From DSWT01 sp035415725 (GTDB lineage: Bacteria > Chloroflexota > Anaerolineae > B4-G1 > SLSP01): a stretch of DNA of 64,000 nt. The first letter of the stretch is position 1, and each line of letters begins with the position of its first letter. The DNA lies in contig DAOOGN010000004.1 of NCBI GenBank assembly GCA_035415725.1, forward strand, positions 1 through 64,000. The letters are read 5' to 3'. Below the pieces are notes generated by a model. That model had not been told where the DNA came from, searched no databases, and saw nothing but the letters and a program-made list of their open reading frames with translations. A program made the position numbers and the translations under genes. Below, one piece after another: positions 53,259 to 61,929 of this stretch.

Positions 53259-55286
53259 ATGAATACAAGGGACGAGGTAAAACTATGCCGGGCGAGGGTG
53301 CTCCTGGCATTGATCATGGCGCTGGCGTGCGCACTGCGCTTCGAGCGCCCCACGCTGACCGAGTTCAAGCGCGACGAGGCGACAGTCGCGCGCCTGGCGC
53401 AGGCCATCGCTTACGAAGGCTACCGCCCGGCCGTCGGCGTGGATTCCTCGCTGGGCATCGACAACTTTCCATTCACGCTGTATCTGATGGCGCTGCCCAT
53501 TCGCCTGTGGTCCGACCCGCTCGCGGCGGTGCTCTTCACGATGTTGCTCAACGCGCTGGCCGTGGGAGGGTGTTACGCTCTGGGAAAAGCCTATTTCGGT
53601 ACGCGGGTTGGCCTGATCGCTGCATTGCTCTTTGCCGTCAATCCCTGGGCGGTGCTCTACGCCCGCAAAATCTGGTGTCAGAACATGCCCTGGGTCACGC
53701 TGATTTTCTTCGCCGCTATGTTCGCCGTGTTCGTCAAGGGACGGCGCCGGTATCTGGTGCTCGCCGGCGTGGGCGTCGCCGCCATGATCGGCCTGCACCT
53801 CAGCGGGCTGGCCGCGATTCCCATCCTGGGGCTGGCAATCCTGCTGTACCGGGATCAAGTCTCACCCAAGGCCCTGGCGGTGGGCGCGCTGGCGGCGCTC
53901 GGCACCGTCGGCCCCTACATCGTCCACGACGCCCAAAACGGATGGGAGAACTTGCACGGCGTCTTCCATTATGCCGGCGGAGCGGGGACTTTTTCGTGGG
54001 ACGCGGTGCGCTACGCCTTTATGCTCGCCACCAGCTATGGGATCCCAGGGCAGGCCGGCGCATACCACGAACAATTCCAGGCCGGCGTGCTCAATCTCTG
54101 GTGGATGAATGACGTGATGATCGCGTTGGTCGGCGCCGGGTTGCTCTACGCGCTGGTGCAGGCGTTCCGCGGCGAGACCCAGGCGCAGCGACGCAGCTTT
54201 GGTCTGTTGTTACTGTGGTTCTGCATCCCTATTGTGTTACAACTCAAGCCCAGCACGGCGACTCAACCTCATTACTTCATTATGTTGTATCCGACGCAGT
54301 TCCTCTTTGTCGCCATCCTGCTCACCCACGGATTGGAACGTCTCCCCCGGCCCAAAATTTCCCTCGGTAAGCAGGAGATCCCGCTTGCGGAAGCTGTGTT
54401 AGTCGTGGGACTGCTCGTATGGAGTGGCTGGCAGATTTCCGTGATCCGTCAACAGCGCGTTTACATGGTCGAACATCCTTCTACTGGCGGATATGGCATC
54501 CCTCTGCGTTATACCCGTGCAGCGGCGCAGAGTGCCACAGCGTTGGCCGACGGCGCAGAGATCATCGTCATCGACGAAAACAACCGGCCGTTTATGACCG
54601 AGACGCCGACCGTCTTCGATGCGCTGCTCTTTGGGACGCCCCATCGCTTTACCGACGGACGCGCGGTACTGCCTGTGCCCGCCGGCGAGCGCGTCGTCTA
54701 TCTCACCGGTTCGCTCAACGAGGCCAGCACTGCTGCTTTATCTCCCATCCTGCAACGCTTGACCACGTGGGATGCCGTGACCGTCGGCCCAGTCACACAA
54801 CTGGCGGACGGTGTGATGTATCGCACTTTTGTACGTGAAGGCGCCAACCATGACGATGTGGTCGCCGGGATGCAGCCATTGGCAAGGGGGATTCCATTCG
54901 CTAACAACGTCGTCTTCGCGGCTTATGAAGCGCCAGAGACGGCGACAGCGGGGCAACCGATCGAGGTCTGGCTGGCGTGGTGGCTGCGCGGGCTGCCGCC
55001 GTCCGGGGTAGACTATCACTTCACGGTACAACTGCTGGATGGGAACGGCGGTTTGCGCGCGCAGAACGATCACGCGGGATTTCCGGCGGACTATTGGCGA
55101 ATGGGTGACCTCATCCTGAGCCGGTTCAGCATCCCCATCCCGGCGGACATCGAAGCGGGCAGCTACCGGCTCCGCGCCGGGATGTACAGCTTCCCTGACG
55201 TTACCGGCGTGCCAGTCGTCGATCCGCAGGGAACGCCGATTGACGACGGCGTGAGTTTAGGGAGCCTCATCATTGCCGCACCCTAA
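53259..55286 (+). CDS. GT39-type multi-spanning glycosyltransferase-like protein
   Basis: This 675-residue membrane protein has a first helix (VLLALIMALACALRF), then 'ERPTLTEFKRDEATVARLAQA' with the Asp-Glu pair typical of GT-C/PMT enzymes. 'LFAVNPWAVLYARKIWCQNM' sits where the family has its second conserved loop. About twelve helices extend to residue 420 and the rest is a beta-rich outer domain ending in an Ig-like fold (FTVQLLDGNGGLRAQ). ATG 53259 lacks a strong ribosome site; a GTG at about 53298 is possible. Substrate unknown. Confidence 0.82.
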   Translation: MNTRDEVKLCRARVLLALIMALACALRFERPTLTEFKRDEATVARLAQAIAYEGYRPAVGVDSSLGIDNFPFTLYLMALPIRLWSDPLAAVLFTMLLNALAVGGCYALGKAYFGTRVGLIAALLFAVNPWAVLYARKIWCQNMPWVTLIFFAAMFAVFVKGRRRYLVLAGVGVAAMIGLHLSGLAAIPILGLAILLYRDQVSPKALAVGALAALGTVGPYIVHDAQNGWENLHGVFHYAGGAGTFSWDAVRYAFMLATSYGIPGQAGAYHEQFQAGVLNLWWMNDVMIALVGAGLLYALVQAFRGETQAQRRSFGLLLLWFCIPIVLQLKPSTATQPHYFIMLYPTQFLFVAILLTHGLERLPRPKISLGKQEIPLAEAVLVVGLLVWSGWQISVIRQQRVYMVEHPSTGGYGIPLRYTRAAAQSATALADGAEIIVIDENNRPFMTETPTVFDALLFGTPHRFTDGRAVLPVPAGERVVYLTGSLNEASTAALSPILQRLTTWDAVTVGPVTQLADGVMYRTFVREGANHDDVVAGMQPLARGIPFANNVVFAAYEAPETATAGQPIEVWLAWWLRGLPPSGVDYHFTVQLLDGNGGLRAQNDHAGFPADYWRMGDLILSRFSIPIPADIEAGSYRLRAGMYSFPDVTGVPVVDPQGTPIDDGVSLGSLIIAAP

Positions 55287-55484
55287 AGGTTACTACACTC
55301 ACGCTCTGGGCGACTCCTGATTGTGCTGACTGCGGCGCGGACGAAGGCGGGGCACAGTATTGAGAGATTCAATCTCAAAACAGTGCGAAGGGGCAACTGC
55401 CGGAGAAGCAACTCCACATTGCGTACTGAATAAGTGTCTACGATCTGCATAGCTCCTTCCCTGCTATTTATGGCCAGGCCGTAT

Positions 55485-55507
55485 AGAGGCTAGCAGCCTC
55501 TCTTTGC
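55485..55507 (+). terminator. Possible terminator after the GT39 gene
   Basis: AGAGGCT and AGCCTCT form a 7-base-pair stem around AGC at 55485-55501, followed by CTTTG. It lies about 200 bases after the GT39 stop and next to the converging GNAT gene. The 220-base gap otherwise shows nothing. Confidence 0.4.
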
Positions 55508-56055
55508 TATAATTCCAACCCCATCCAATAGTGATCGAAGTATTCGCCATGCAAGAAAATCCCCTTGCGGATTGTTCCCTCAATCACGAATCCCTTGCGC
55601 ATGTAGAGCGCGATAGCACGCTGATTATCTGTCCGGGTATGCAAGTTGATTTTCTTGATGATCTGCCCGGTCCTTGCCCAGTCAATGAGCGCATCGAGCA
55701 TGAACGAGCCGATGCCCAATCCCCAATACGGCTTCCGCACCGACAACCCAAACTCGCCACTGTGCCGGACGCGAGGGCGGTGTCCCGCCGAAAAACTGAG
55801 TGTGCTCACAATCTGATCGGCTACCCACCCGACGATGTAGAGCTGGTTGTCTGATTCACGACATTTGCAGAGAAAATCCATTTCTTGCGCTTCAGTGAGA
55901 TCAAACTCGCCAGGGCCGAAGGTCAGGAAGTCAGACTCGCTACTGATGGCTTGAACGTAATCGAGAACAGCATGGGCATCCTCGGCTGTCGCCTCACGGA
56001 TAAAAAGTATGCGACCGTCTTTTAGTTCGTGGGTGCGCGGTTCTATGGTCGACAT
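55507..56055 (-). CDS. GNAT-family N-acetyltransferase
   Basis: This 182-residue protein has the GNAT fold. The acetyl-CoA loop is VRKPYWGLGIGSFMLDAL (the R/Q-x-x-G-x-G/A region), preceded by 'SGEFGLSV'. Motif B is 'KINLHTRTDNQRAIALYMRKGF', with 'EGTIRKGIFLHGEY' at the end. These match the RimJ/SpeG-like group. Substrate unknown. It follows the Mrp/ApbC gene by 16 bases with an AGGTGAG site, so the two are probably one unit. Confidence 0.87.
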   Translation of the reverse strand: MSTIEPRTHELKDGRILFIREATAEDAHAVLDYVQAISSESDFLTFGPGEFDLTEAQEMDFLCKCRESDNQLYIVGWVADQIVSTLSFSAGHRPRVRHSGEFGLSVRKPYWGLGIGSFMLDALIDWARTGQIIKKINLHTRTDNQRAIALYMRKGFVIEGTIRKGIFLHGEYFDHYWMGLEL

Positions 56056-56071
56056 GGTATGGCTGACTCAC

Positions 56072-57157
56072 CTAATGTTTATGCGCATGCGAATCGGGCG
56101 CAGCAGCAATCACACCGGCAACCACTTGGACGAGCGGTCCGAATTCGCCATTGGCATAAGTTTCGATCTCGCCACGGTCGCCGAGGCGCGCCATCTCTGG
56201 GTCGAGGCCCAGCTTGCCCAGGAAGCGCGTATTGAAGGCGTTCGCCATCTCCTCAGAGTTGCCCTTGCCGAACAGCTCAAAACGCTCGCCGCACTTCGGG
56301 CAGGTGACGTAGCTCATGTTCTCCACCACGCCGATGAGGGGGATGTTCAGATGCCCGGCCATGTTCGCAGCCTTGCGGACAACCATCTCTGCCAAATCCT
56401 GCGGCGACGTGACCAATACAACGCCTGTGATTGGCAAACCCTGCAACACGGTCAACGCCGCGTCGGAGGTGCCGGGCGGCATATCGACCACCAACACGTC
56501 CAGGTCGCCCCAGAAGACGTCGCTCCAGAACTGGTTGATGGCGCTGGCGATGAGCGGGCCGCGCCAGATGACGGCATCGGCTTCGTTTTCAAGCATCAAG
56601 TTGATCGACATAATCTTGATGCCGCCCGATGTTTGCGGTGGCATGATGCCCAACGGCGATGTCTCCGGTGCGGTGTGGACGCCGAAGAGCTTGGGGATGC
56701 TGGGCCCGGTGATGTCGGCGTCCAGCACGCCCACCCGCAAACCTTGACGCCGCAGTCCCACGGCGATCATCGCTGCCACGGTGGACTTTCCCACGCCGCC
56801 TTTGCCGCTCATCACAGCGATCACCGTTTTGACGCGGTTGAGATTGCCCGCCGGAAAATTAGGCTGCGGCGGTGAGGATTGCAGGACCTCGCGCAGGTGC
56901 GCTTTCTCCCCTTCGTTCATCGCCGTGATCGCCACCTCGACATCCAGCCCCGGCTCCAGCGTTTTCACCGCCTGCACAACGTCCGTCGCGATGCTATCTT
57001 GCAAGGGACAGTTCGTCACCGTCAACGCCAGCGTCACTTTGACATGAGCGCCGCGGATGCGTACCTGGCGCACCATGCCCAAATCCACGATATTACGCCG
57101 CAGTTCTGGATCTACAACCTTGTGCAGCGCATCCAGCACCTGGTTTTCCGTTACCAC
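56072..57157 (-). CDS. apbC: Mrp/NBP35 (ApbC)-family iron-sulphur carrier ATPase
   Basis: This 361-residue protein loads or carries Fe-S clusters. The N-terminal 90 residues are a MIP18/DUF59 domain (VLDALHKVVDPELRRNIV, and TVTNCPLQDSI with its Cys). The ATPase domain has the deviant Walker A MSGKGGVGKST, VLDADITGPSI, and Walker B LVVDMPPGTSDAAL. The CPKCGE motif near residue 280 (VTCPKCGERFELF) is the Cys pair that bridges the dimer cluster. It ends with a His-rich tail. The start is GTG after GGGAGGCTTCAG. Confidence 0.95.
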   Translation of the reverse strand: MVTENQVLDALHKVVDPELRRNIVDLGMVRQVRIRGAHVKVTLALTVTNCPLQDSIATDVVQAVKTLEPGLDVEVAITAMNEGEKAHLREVLQSSPPQPNFPAGNLNRVKTVIAVMSGKGGVGKSTVAAMIAVGLRRQGLRVGVLDADITGPSIPKLFGVHTAPETSPLGIMPPQTSGGIKIMSINLMLENEADAVIWRGPLIASAINQFWSDVFWGDLDVLVVDMPPGTSDAALTVLQGLPITGVVLVTSPQDLAEMVVRKAANMAGHLNIPLIGVVENMSYVTCPKCGERFELFGKGNSEEMANAFNTRFLGKLGLDPEMARLGDRGEIETYANGEFGPLVQVVAGVIAAAPDSHAHKH

Positions 57158-57227
57158 CTGAAGCCTCCCTTGAAAATAGTCTTATAGTCATGAGTCAAGT
57201 AGTCCTGTGATCATTTTCATGATCGGG

Positions 57228-57529
57228 ACCTAATAGGCGCTGACTCTCTCATCCCCCCAACCCCCTTCTCCCCCGCCGGCGGGGGAGAAGGGGGCGAAAA
57301 AAATGGGGGTGTGGAGGGCGGCGCAGCCGCCCTCCACACCCCCTACAAAAATCCCCCTTCCTGGGGGGAAGAGGAGCAGAGGAAATAAGCTCATAGAAAC
57401 ACGCCTATCTTTGTCATCCAAGAGCACGCGGAGATGGATGCTATTTCTCTGCGTCCTCAGCGTGCTCAGCGGTGGAAACGAATTTAGCCGCATGTCCCAC
57501 ATCTTGTTGACCAGTACACAATTCGTGAA
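57228..57529. repeat. Partial mosaic repeat followed by a shared segment
   Basis: 57228-57425 contains 'taggcgctgactctctcatcc', the CCCCCGCCGGCGGGGG core, 'gtggagggcggcgcagccgccctccac' and 'aacacgcctatctttgtcatc'. This is the middle and right of the mosaic element, without its ends. 57431-57529 repeats 37833-37920 almost exactly ('ctcagcgtgctcagcggtgg'). The 407-base gap 57158-57564 holds no gene. Confidence 0.75.
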
Positions 57530-57564
57530 GATTTGTGCAGATTCGTGGTACAGTCTCCCCATGA

Positions 57565-58119
57565 TCAGCCCACCAACGCCGCAGTACGTCGCCGCGCTGC
57601 TTCCACTTCGACCTGCTCTTCCTCGCCGGGCTTCACTTCCCAGATGCGATCGGGGGCCACCAGCCGGTCGGTATACAGAACCCCGTTGCAATGATCGATT
57701 TCGTGTTGAAAGACGCGCGCCAGGAAACCGCGTGCGCGTAAGCGAAACGGCTTGCCGTGGCGGTCCAATCCACGCACAACGACTTCCGTCGCGCGCTCCA
57801 CTTCTCCCGCGTAGCCGGGGACAGACAGGCAGCCTTCACTGCCGACCGCCGTTTCCTTACTCATCTTCACGATTTCCGGATTGATGACAATGTAGAGTTT
57901 GCCGCTGGTGGGGTCTTCTTCATCTTCCGGCGTTTCGATCACGATCACCCGCACCATTTCACCGACCTGCACCGCCGCCAAACCCACGCCGTTCGCCGCA
58001 TCCATTGTTTCGACCATATCGCGGATCAGCTCACGCACCTCTGGCGTCACTTTCTCCACCGGGTGTGAGCGTTTGCGTAAACGTGGGTCTCCCACCGTAA
58101 TGATGTCGCGTAATGCCAT
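57565..58119 (-). CDS. def: Peptide deformylase
   Basis: This 184-residue metalloenzyme removes formyl groups from new proteins. All three motifs are present: GVGLAAVQVG (motif 1), EGCLSVPG (motif 2, with the metal Cys), and HEIDHCNGVLYTD (motif 3, HExxH). Length is normal. It starts 14 bases after the cNMP/bPH gene, so the two are probably co-transcribed. Confidence 0.96.
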   Translation of the reverse strand: MALRDIITVGDPRLRKRSHPVEKVTPEVRELIRDMVETMDAANGVGLAAVQVGEMVRVIVIETPEDEEDPTSGKLYIVINPEIVKMSKETAVGSEGCLSVPGYAGEVERATEVVVRGLDRHGKPFRLRARGFLARVFQHEIDHCNGVLYTDRLVAPDRIWEVKPGEEEQVEVEAARRRTAALVG

Positions 58120-58133
58120 ATTTCCTCCCGCTT

Positions 58134-60233
58134 TTACTCGCTCTCTTTGCGCAGGTTGTCATACGTTGCAAACCAGCTCAACAGTTCGTCCTGCCGCCGC
58201 GTCGCCTCGATCTGCCGCTGTTGTTGGTTATAGGTATACTGGCGGTCGGAGATCAAAGAGCGGATTTTGGCCGGGTAGCGCACCCATCTCAACTCGAAGA
58301 GTCCCTCGCGCCCCGCCGTCTCGAATTGTACGTGACCGAACTTGAGTAACTGTCCCCAGAAACCCGGCACCTGAAAACTGAGGTTTTGAATACGATCCAG
58401 ACGTGCTTCACGCCGCGATTCTTGCAGCAGAAGCGGCTTTTGTTTGACCAGGATCACGTGACTCGGTGTCAATTGCACATAGTCGTTACGCCAATCCTCG
58501 ATCAGCCACAATAAAACGCTCAGCAGAATCACTTCCACTATAGCCCAAGCCGCCACCCAGCCAACCACATGAGGGCTTCCCTGCTCCATGAGGTTAAACA
58601 AGGATATGGCGCCGCCAATGCTCACCACCGCCAGAGGCACGAAAACCCCCAGGTAGCGCAACAGGCCGATAAGCCAGTAGCGGCGCAGAATAATTGTCCC
58701 GCCCTCGCCGGTTTCCAGCCATGAGGGCGGGAAAAGGTACTCCCACAACCAACTAAACGTGAGTAAAAGCCATAGAGGTCGGCGCGGGGCCGGGGCCACA
58801 GGCAAAGTTTGACTCGGCGGTGTCGGCGCTTTTTCGACTTTGAGGCGGCGCGCCAGCAGATCACGAATTTGTCCGCGCGACCGCAGTAGATCACGGGCTT
58901 TCAAACGTTCGATCTGTTGAAAGATCAACATCCGCAAGCCGGCCGGATCGGGAATGTTGTCGATGTCAATATCTACCGTTTCACCGGCGGTTTGCAGAAC
59001 GAGATTGCCGTAATTGAGGATGTTCGCCGTCGCCCCCGCACGCACCTCGTGAATATCCTGGATGTTGTCCAACGGACATTCCTCGGACTTCACCGCAAAC
59101 GGCCAGGTGCGCTCGATATGAACGACACGCTGGGTCGTCAGCACAAAGTAATCGTCGCGCCAGTTCATATACTGCCAGAAAATCGCCACGACCAGAACGG
59201 CAATCGGCATGGCGATGACAACCGTCAGAACAGACGCCGCCGGCGATTCTTGTATTTTCGAAGACAGAAAGTACAGCACCGGTGTCAACAAAATTAAGAA
59301 GAGCAACGGTACGGCCACACGGCGGAACAGGCGCGACCAATGACGCTGCACAACGAACACAGTCCATTCATCATCACGCAGCCACTCAAACGCCTGAGTC
59401 TTGTGACGCATGCTGACGGTTTCGGAGACGTGCAGCCGGTGCCAAAGGCGCGGGCGTTCTTGCAACAGCTTGGCGAAATCGTCGCGCAGCAGGTAAAGCA
59501 CGCGCGTCTGACCGTCGGCAGTCGCCAGCACATCGTGGAAGTCGCCAACCAACAATCCCGTTTCTCCGGCTACGTCGCCGACTTCGAGCCAGCCGACTTC
59601 CTTGACCAGGCCATCGGGATCAATTTTTGTCAGTTGGATGCGGCCTTCCAGCACTATCAACAGACGCTCGGCAATTTCACCCTGACGGAAAAGCCATTCG
59701 CCATTGCCGTAAACCTGATCGTGCAGCAGTGGCGCGATGCGGTAGAGTTCCATCTCGGCACGTTCATCACGGAAATCCTGGAACAGGGGCACCTGCTTCA
59801 ACGCCGCAACCCCTTGCGCCAGTTGCAGTGGCCCCGGCAAGAGCTTCCGCAAAAGGTCACTTTGGTCGTAGATTTTGACCAGTTCTCGGAACAGCATATA
59901 CAGCAAGCGCGTTTTCTCAACAGCTTCCGCGTTGACACCCTCAAGCTGCTGAACTACCAGTTCCGTGCGTCCGAAAACCTCACCGGCCTTGAGCTCCGCG
60001 ATGGGGGTCACGTTGCCCTGTTCATCGACGCGCGTCAGACGCACTTTGCCTTCCACAAGGATGCACAGGCGATCCGGCGGTTGATCCTGGGTCAGGATGC
60101 GCTCGCCCACATCGTATATCCGCTCGCGCACAAAAGGCGTCATGCGCATGAGCACATCCTCGCCGGCGGCGTCCGTCAGTCCACGGAACAAAGGAACTTT
60201 CCGCAACTGCGTCAAGACTTCTTTCGGTTCCAT
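58134..60233 (-). CDS. Membrane protein with two cyclic-nucleotide-binding and two bPH domains
   Basis: This 699-residue protein has an unusual order. Residues 12-130 and 150-270 are two cNMP-binding domains (LCILVEGKVRLTRVDEQG; LLIVLEGRIQLTKIDPDG). Then come a helix pair at about 305-350, a bacterial PH (bPH2/YdbS-like) domain (DDYFVLTTQRVVHIERTW, 'EECPLDNIQDIHEV'), another helix pair at about 540-595, and a second bPH2 domain ('NDYVQLTPSHVILVKQKP', 'RREARLDRIQNLSFQVPG'). The C-terminal 35 residues are Gln/Arg-rich. The second cNMP domain lacks a clear Arg-bearing phosphate cassette. Its role is unknown; cyclic-nucleotide or redox-type sensing at the membrane is inference. Confidence 0.85.
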   Translation of the reverse strand: MEPKEVLTQLRKVPLFRGLTDAAGEDVLMRMTPFVRERIYDVGERILTQDQPPDRLCILVEGKVRLTRVDEQGNVTPIAELKAGEVFGRTELVVQQLEGVNAEAVEKTRLLYMLFRELVKIYDQSDLLRKLLPGPLQLAQGVAALKQVPLFQDFRDERAEMELYRIAPLLHDQVYGNGEWLFRQGEIAERLLIVLEGRIQLTKIDPDGLVKEVGWLEVGDVAGETGLLVGDFHDVLATADGQTRVLYLLRDDFAKLLQERPRLWHRLHVSETVSMRHKTQAFEWLRDDEWTVFVVQRHWSRLFRRVAVPLLFLILLTPVLYFLSSKIQESPAASVLTVVIAMPIAVLVVAIFWQYMNWRDDYFVLTTQRVVHIERTWPFAVKSEECPLDNIQDIHEVRAGATANILNYGNLVLQTAGETVDIDIDNIPDPAGLRMLIFQQIERLKARDLLRSRGQIRDLLARRLKVEKAPTPPSQTLPVAPAPRRPLWLLLTFSWLWEYLFPPSWLETGEGGTIILRRYWLIGLLRYLGVFVPLAVVSIGGAISLFNLMEQGSPHVVGWVAAWAIVEVILLSVLLWLIEDWRNDYVQLTPSHVILVKQKPLLLQESRREARLDRIQNLSFQVPGFWGQLLKFGHVQFETAGREGLFELRWVRYPAKIRSLISDRQYTYNQQQRQIEATRRQDELLSWFATYDNLRKESE

Positions 60234-60277
60234 ACTCTTTGCCCTTTACCGGATTATACTACAATCCAACCAAAGGT

Positions 60278-61321
60278 TCATTTTTTGCTCATCATGCCAC
60301 CCTCCCGGCGGTGGCGGACGGCGACGATCTCGGCGAGGATGGACAGGGCAATCATCGCCGGCTCTTTACCGCCGATGTCCAATCCAACCGGCCCGTAGAT
60401 ACGGGCTAAATCCTGGGCGGTGAAGCCCGCTTCGACGAGGCTCGCCCGGCGGTCGGCCTGGGTCTTGCGACTGCCCAGGAACCCGATATAGAAAGCGTCA
60501 CTACGCAATGCCAGTTTGAGCGCGGGGACGTCAAACTTGGCATCGTGAAAGAGAACGACCACGGCCCATGCCGGGCCGAAATCCTGGGGAGTGAAAATAT
60601 CCTGCGGCCAACCGAAGCGTGTTTCCACGCCTGGAAAACGTTCTTCGCGCAAGAAGGCCCGTCGCGCGTCGCTCACTATCACCGTGAAATCCAGCACACG
60701 CGCCAGCGCGGCCAACGCTACGGCGATATCCGTCGCGCCGAAGATGAGGAGGGTAGGCGGCGGGGCGATCACTTCGATGAAGAATGTGCCCTGCGGATAG
60801 GTGTGTTTCTGCGCATACGGACCGGGCCAGGCTGCCGCGATGTCCATCAACACCTCACCATCCAGGTCCGCATCGCCCAACGTACCATACGTCGCGCCCT
60901 CGGCGGTGTGCAACAAGTGCGCCGGCGGTTTGTCCGCATCGATCCGCGAGACGAAGGCCACCGGCCGCCGCGCGGCTACTTCCGCCATCAGGCGTTCGTG
61001 AAGTGGCTCCCAGCGCTCGACCAGCACATCAATCGCGCCGCCGCATGCCAGTCCCGCGCCCCACGCCTGCTCGTCGCTGATGCCGAAATTCGGGCGCAGA
61101 ACGTTCGCTTTCCCGGTCAGCACGGTTTCCAGCGCGGCGATGACGTCGCCGTCGACGCAGCCACTGCTGACCGAGCCGGCCACATCGCCCTCGGCGGTGA
61201 TCGCCATGCGCGTCCCGGCCGGACGCAGCGACGATCCCCGCGTCTCCACAATCGTCGCCAGTGCGATGGCGGTCTTCCCGGCCTCCTGCCAGCGTTTTAC
61301 ATCCGCGATAATGTCACGCAT
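60278..61321 (-). CDS. XdhC/CoxI-family protein
   Basis: This 347-residue protein has the XdhC N-domain (GSSLRPAGTRMAI, then GSVSSGCVDGDVI, with a Cys-bearing motif) and a C-terminal Rossmann domain ('LLIFGATDIAVALAALARVL', 'FHDAKFDVPALKLALRSDAFYIGFLGSRKTQ' in part). XdhC proteins help put sulphurated molybdenum cofactor into xanthine dehydrogenase-type enzymes. No such molybdo-enzyme gene is in the window. It is on the same strand as the amidohydrolase and endonuclease-like genes, and may belong to a purine or pyrimidine breakdown set. Confidence 0.92.
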   Translation of the reverse strand: MRDIIADVKRWQEAGKTAIALATIVETRGSSLRPAGTRMAITAEGDVAGSVSSGCVDGDVIAALETVLTGKANVLRPNFGISDEQAWGAGLACGGAIDVLVERWEPLHERLMAEVAARRPVAFVSRIDADKPPAHLLHTAEGATYGTLGDADLDGEVLMDIAAAWPGPYAQKHTYPQGTFFIEVIAPPPTLLIFGATDIAVALAALARVLDFTVIVSDARRAFLREERFPGVETRFGWPQDIFTPQDFGPAWAVVVLFHDAKFDVPALKLALRSDAFYIGFLGSRKTQADRRASLVEAGFTAQDLARIYGPVGLDIGGKEPAMIALSILAEIVAVRHRREGGMMSKK

Positions 61322-61362
61322 ACGTACTCCTCGTATAAAATAAGTAAAGCATGCTTCAACAT

Positions 61363-61929
61363 TCAGCTCGCTTTAGATTTGCCCCACGTGTACGACCGCA
61401 CGGTACCGTCGGCGAAGACGTGCGCCACTTCGAAGCGCACGCGCCCGGCTTCGACCGCTTTGGCAATCTGGCGCTGGCCGTTGGTCAGCATCGACTTGCC
61501 TTGTTTGATATCGAGGATGACGATTTCAACCTCGCCGGCAGTGCCTTCGTCCTTGACGGCGCTGTACCCATTGAAAATGACGTAATCGACCGGATCGCCG
61601 AGGAAGCGCGCGTCGGCGGGCCAGTACGAGAACCCCGGCAGAAGGGGTGCCATCTGCTCGGCCATTTTCCCTTTGAGGACGGCGCGGCTCTGCTCGGCGC
61701 TCTGCCGGCGTGCCGACACGACCGTCTCGGCATGCCGGCCTTCCAGCTCGTGGATGCGCGCCTCGTAGTGCTGCACCAGGCGCGCCCGCTCGGCCTCGGC
61801 CCTGGCGCGATAGGTCGCGGCGATTTCGTCGCGCAGGTCATCGCGCGGCCCTTGATCGCGCGTGCGCAGCAGCAGATACGATATCGCCACGCCGATCACT
61901 AACCCGATGAGTAAGTAAATGCTGTTCAT
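61363..61929 (-). CDS. Holliday-junction-resolvase-like endonuclease, membrane-tethered
   Basis: This 188-residue protein has one N-terminal membrane helix (IYLLIGLVIGVAISYLLL), a coiled coil rich in Arg/Glu/Ala (25-85), and a C-terminal nuclease-like domain. The latter matches the Endonuc_Holl family: DPVDYVIFNGYSAVKDEG, then EIVILDIKQGKS, with an Asp-x-x-Lys arrangement typical of PD-(D/E)XK folds. Its ATG follows directly on the TAG of the hydantoinase gene (TAGATG), so it is coupled to it. What DNA it cuts, and why it is tethered, are not known. Confidence 0.83.
   Translation of the reverse strand: MNSIYLLIGLVIGVAISYLLLRTRDQGPRDDLRDEIAATYRARAEAERARLVQHYEARIHELEGRHAETVVSARRQSAEQSRAVLKGKMAEQMAPLLPGFSYWPADARFLGDPVDYVIFNGYSAVKDEGTAGEVEIVILDIKQGKSMLTNGQRQIAKAVEAGRVRFEVAHVFADGTVRSYTWGKSKAS

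Noticed and set aside
56009..56875. 288-codon frame antisense to apbC
   Set aside because: Shadow of a conserved gene; no start signal.
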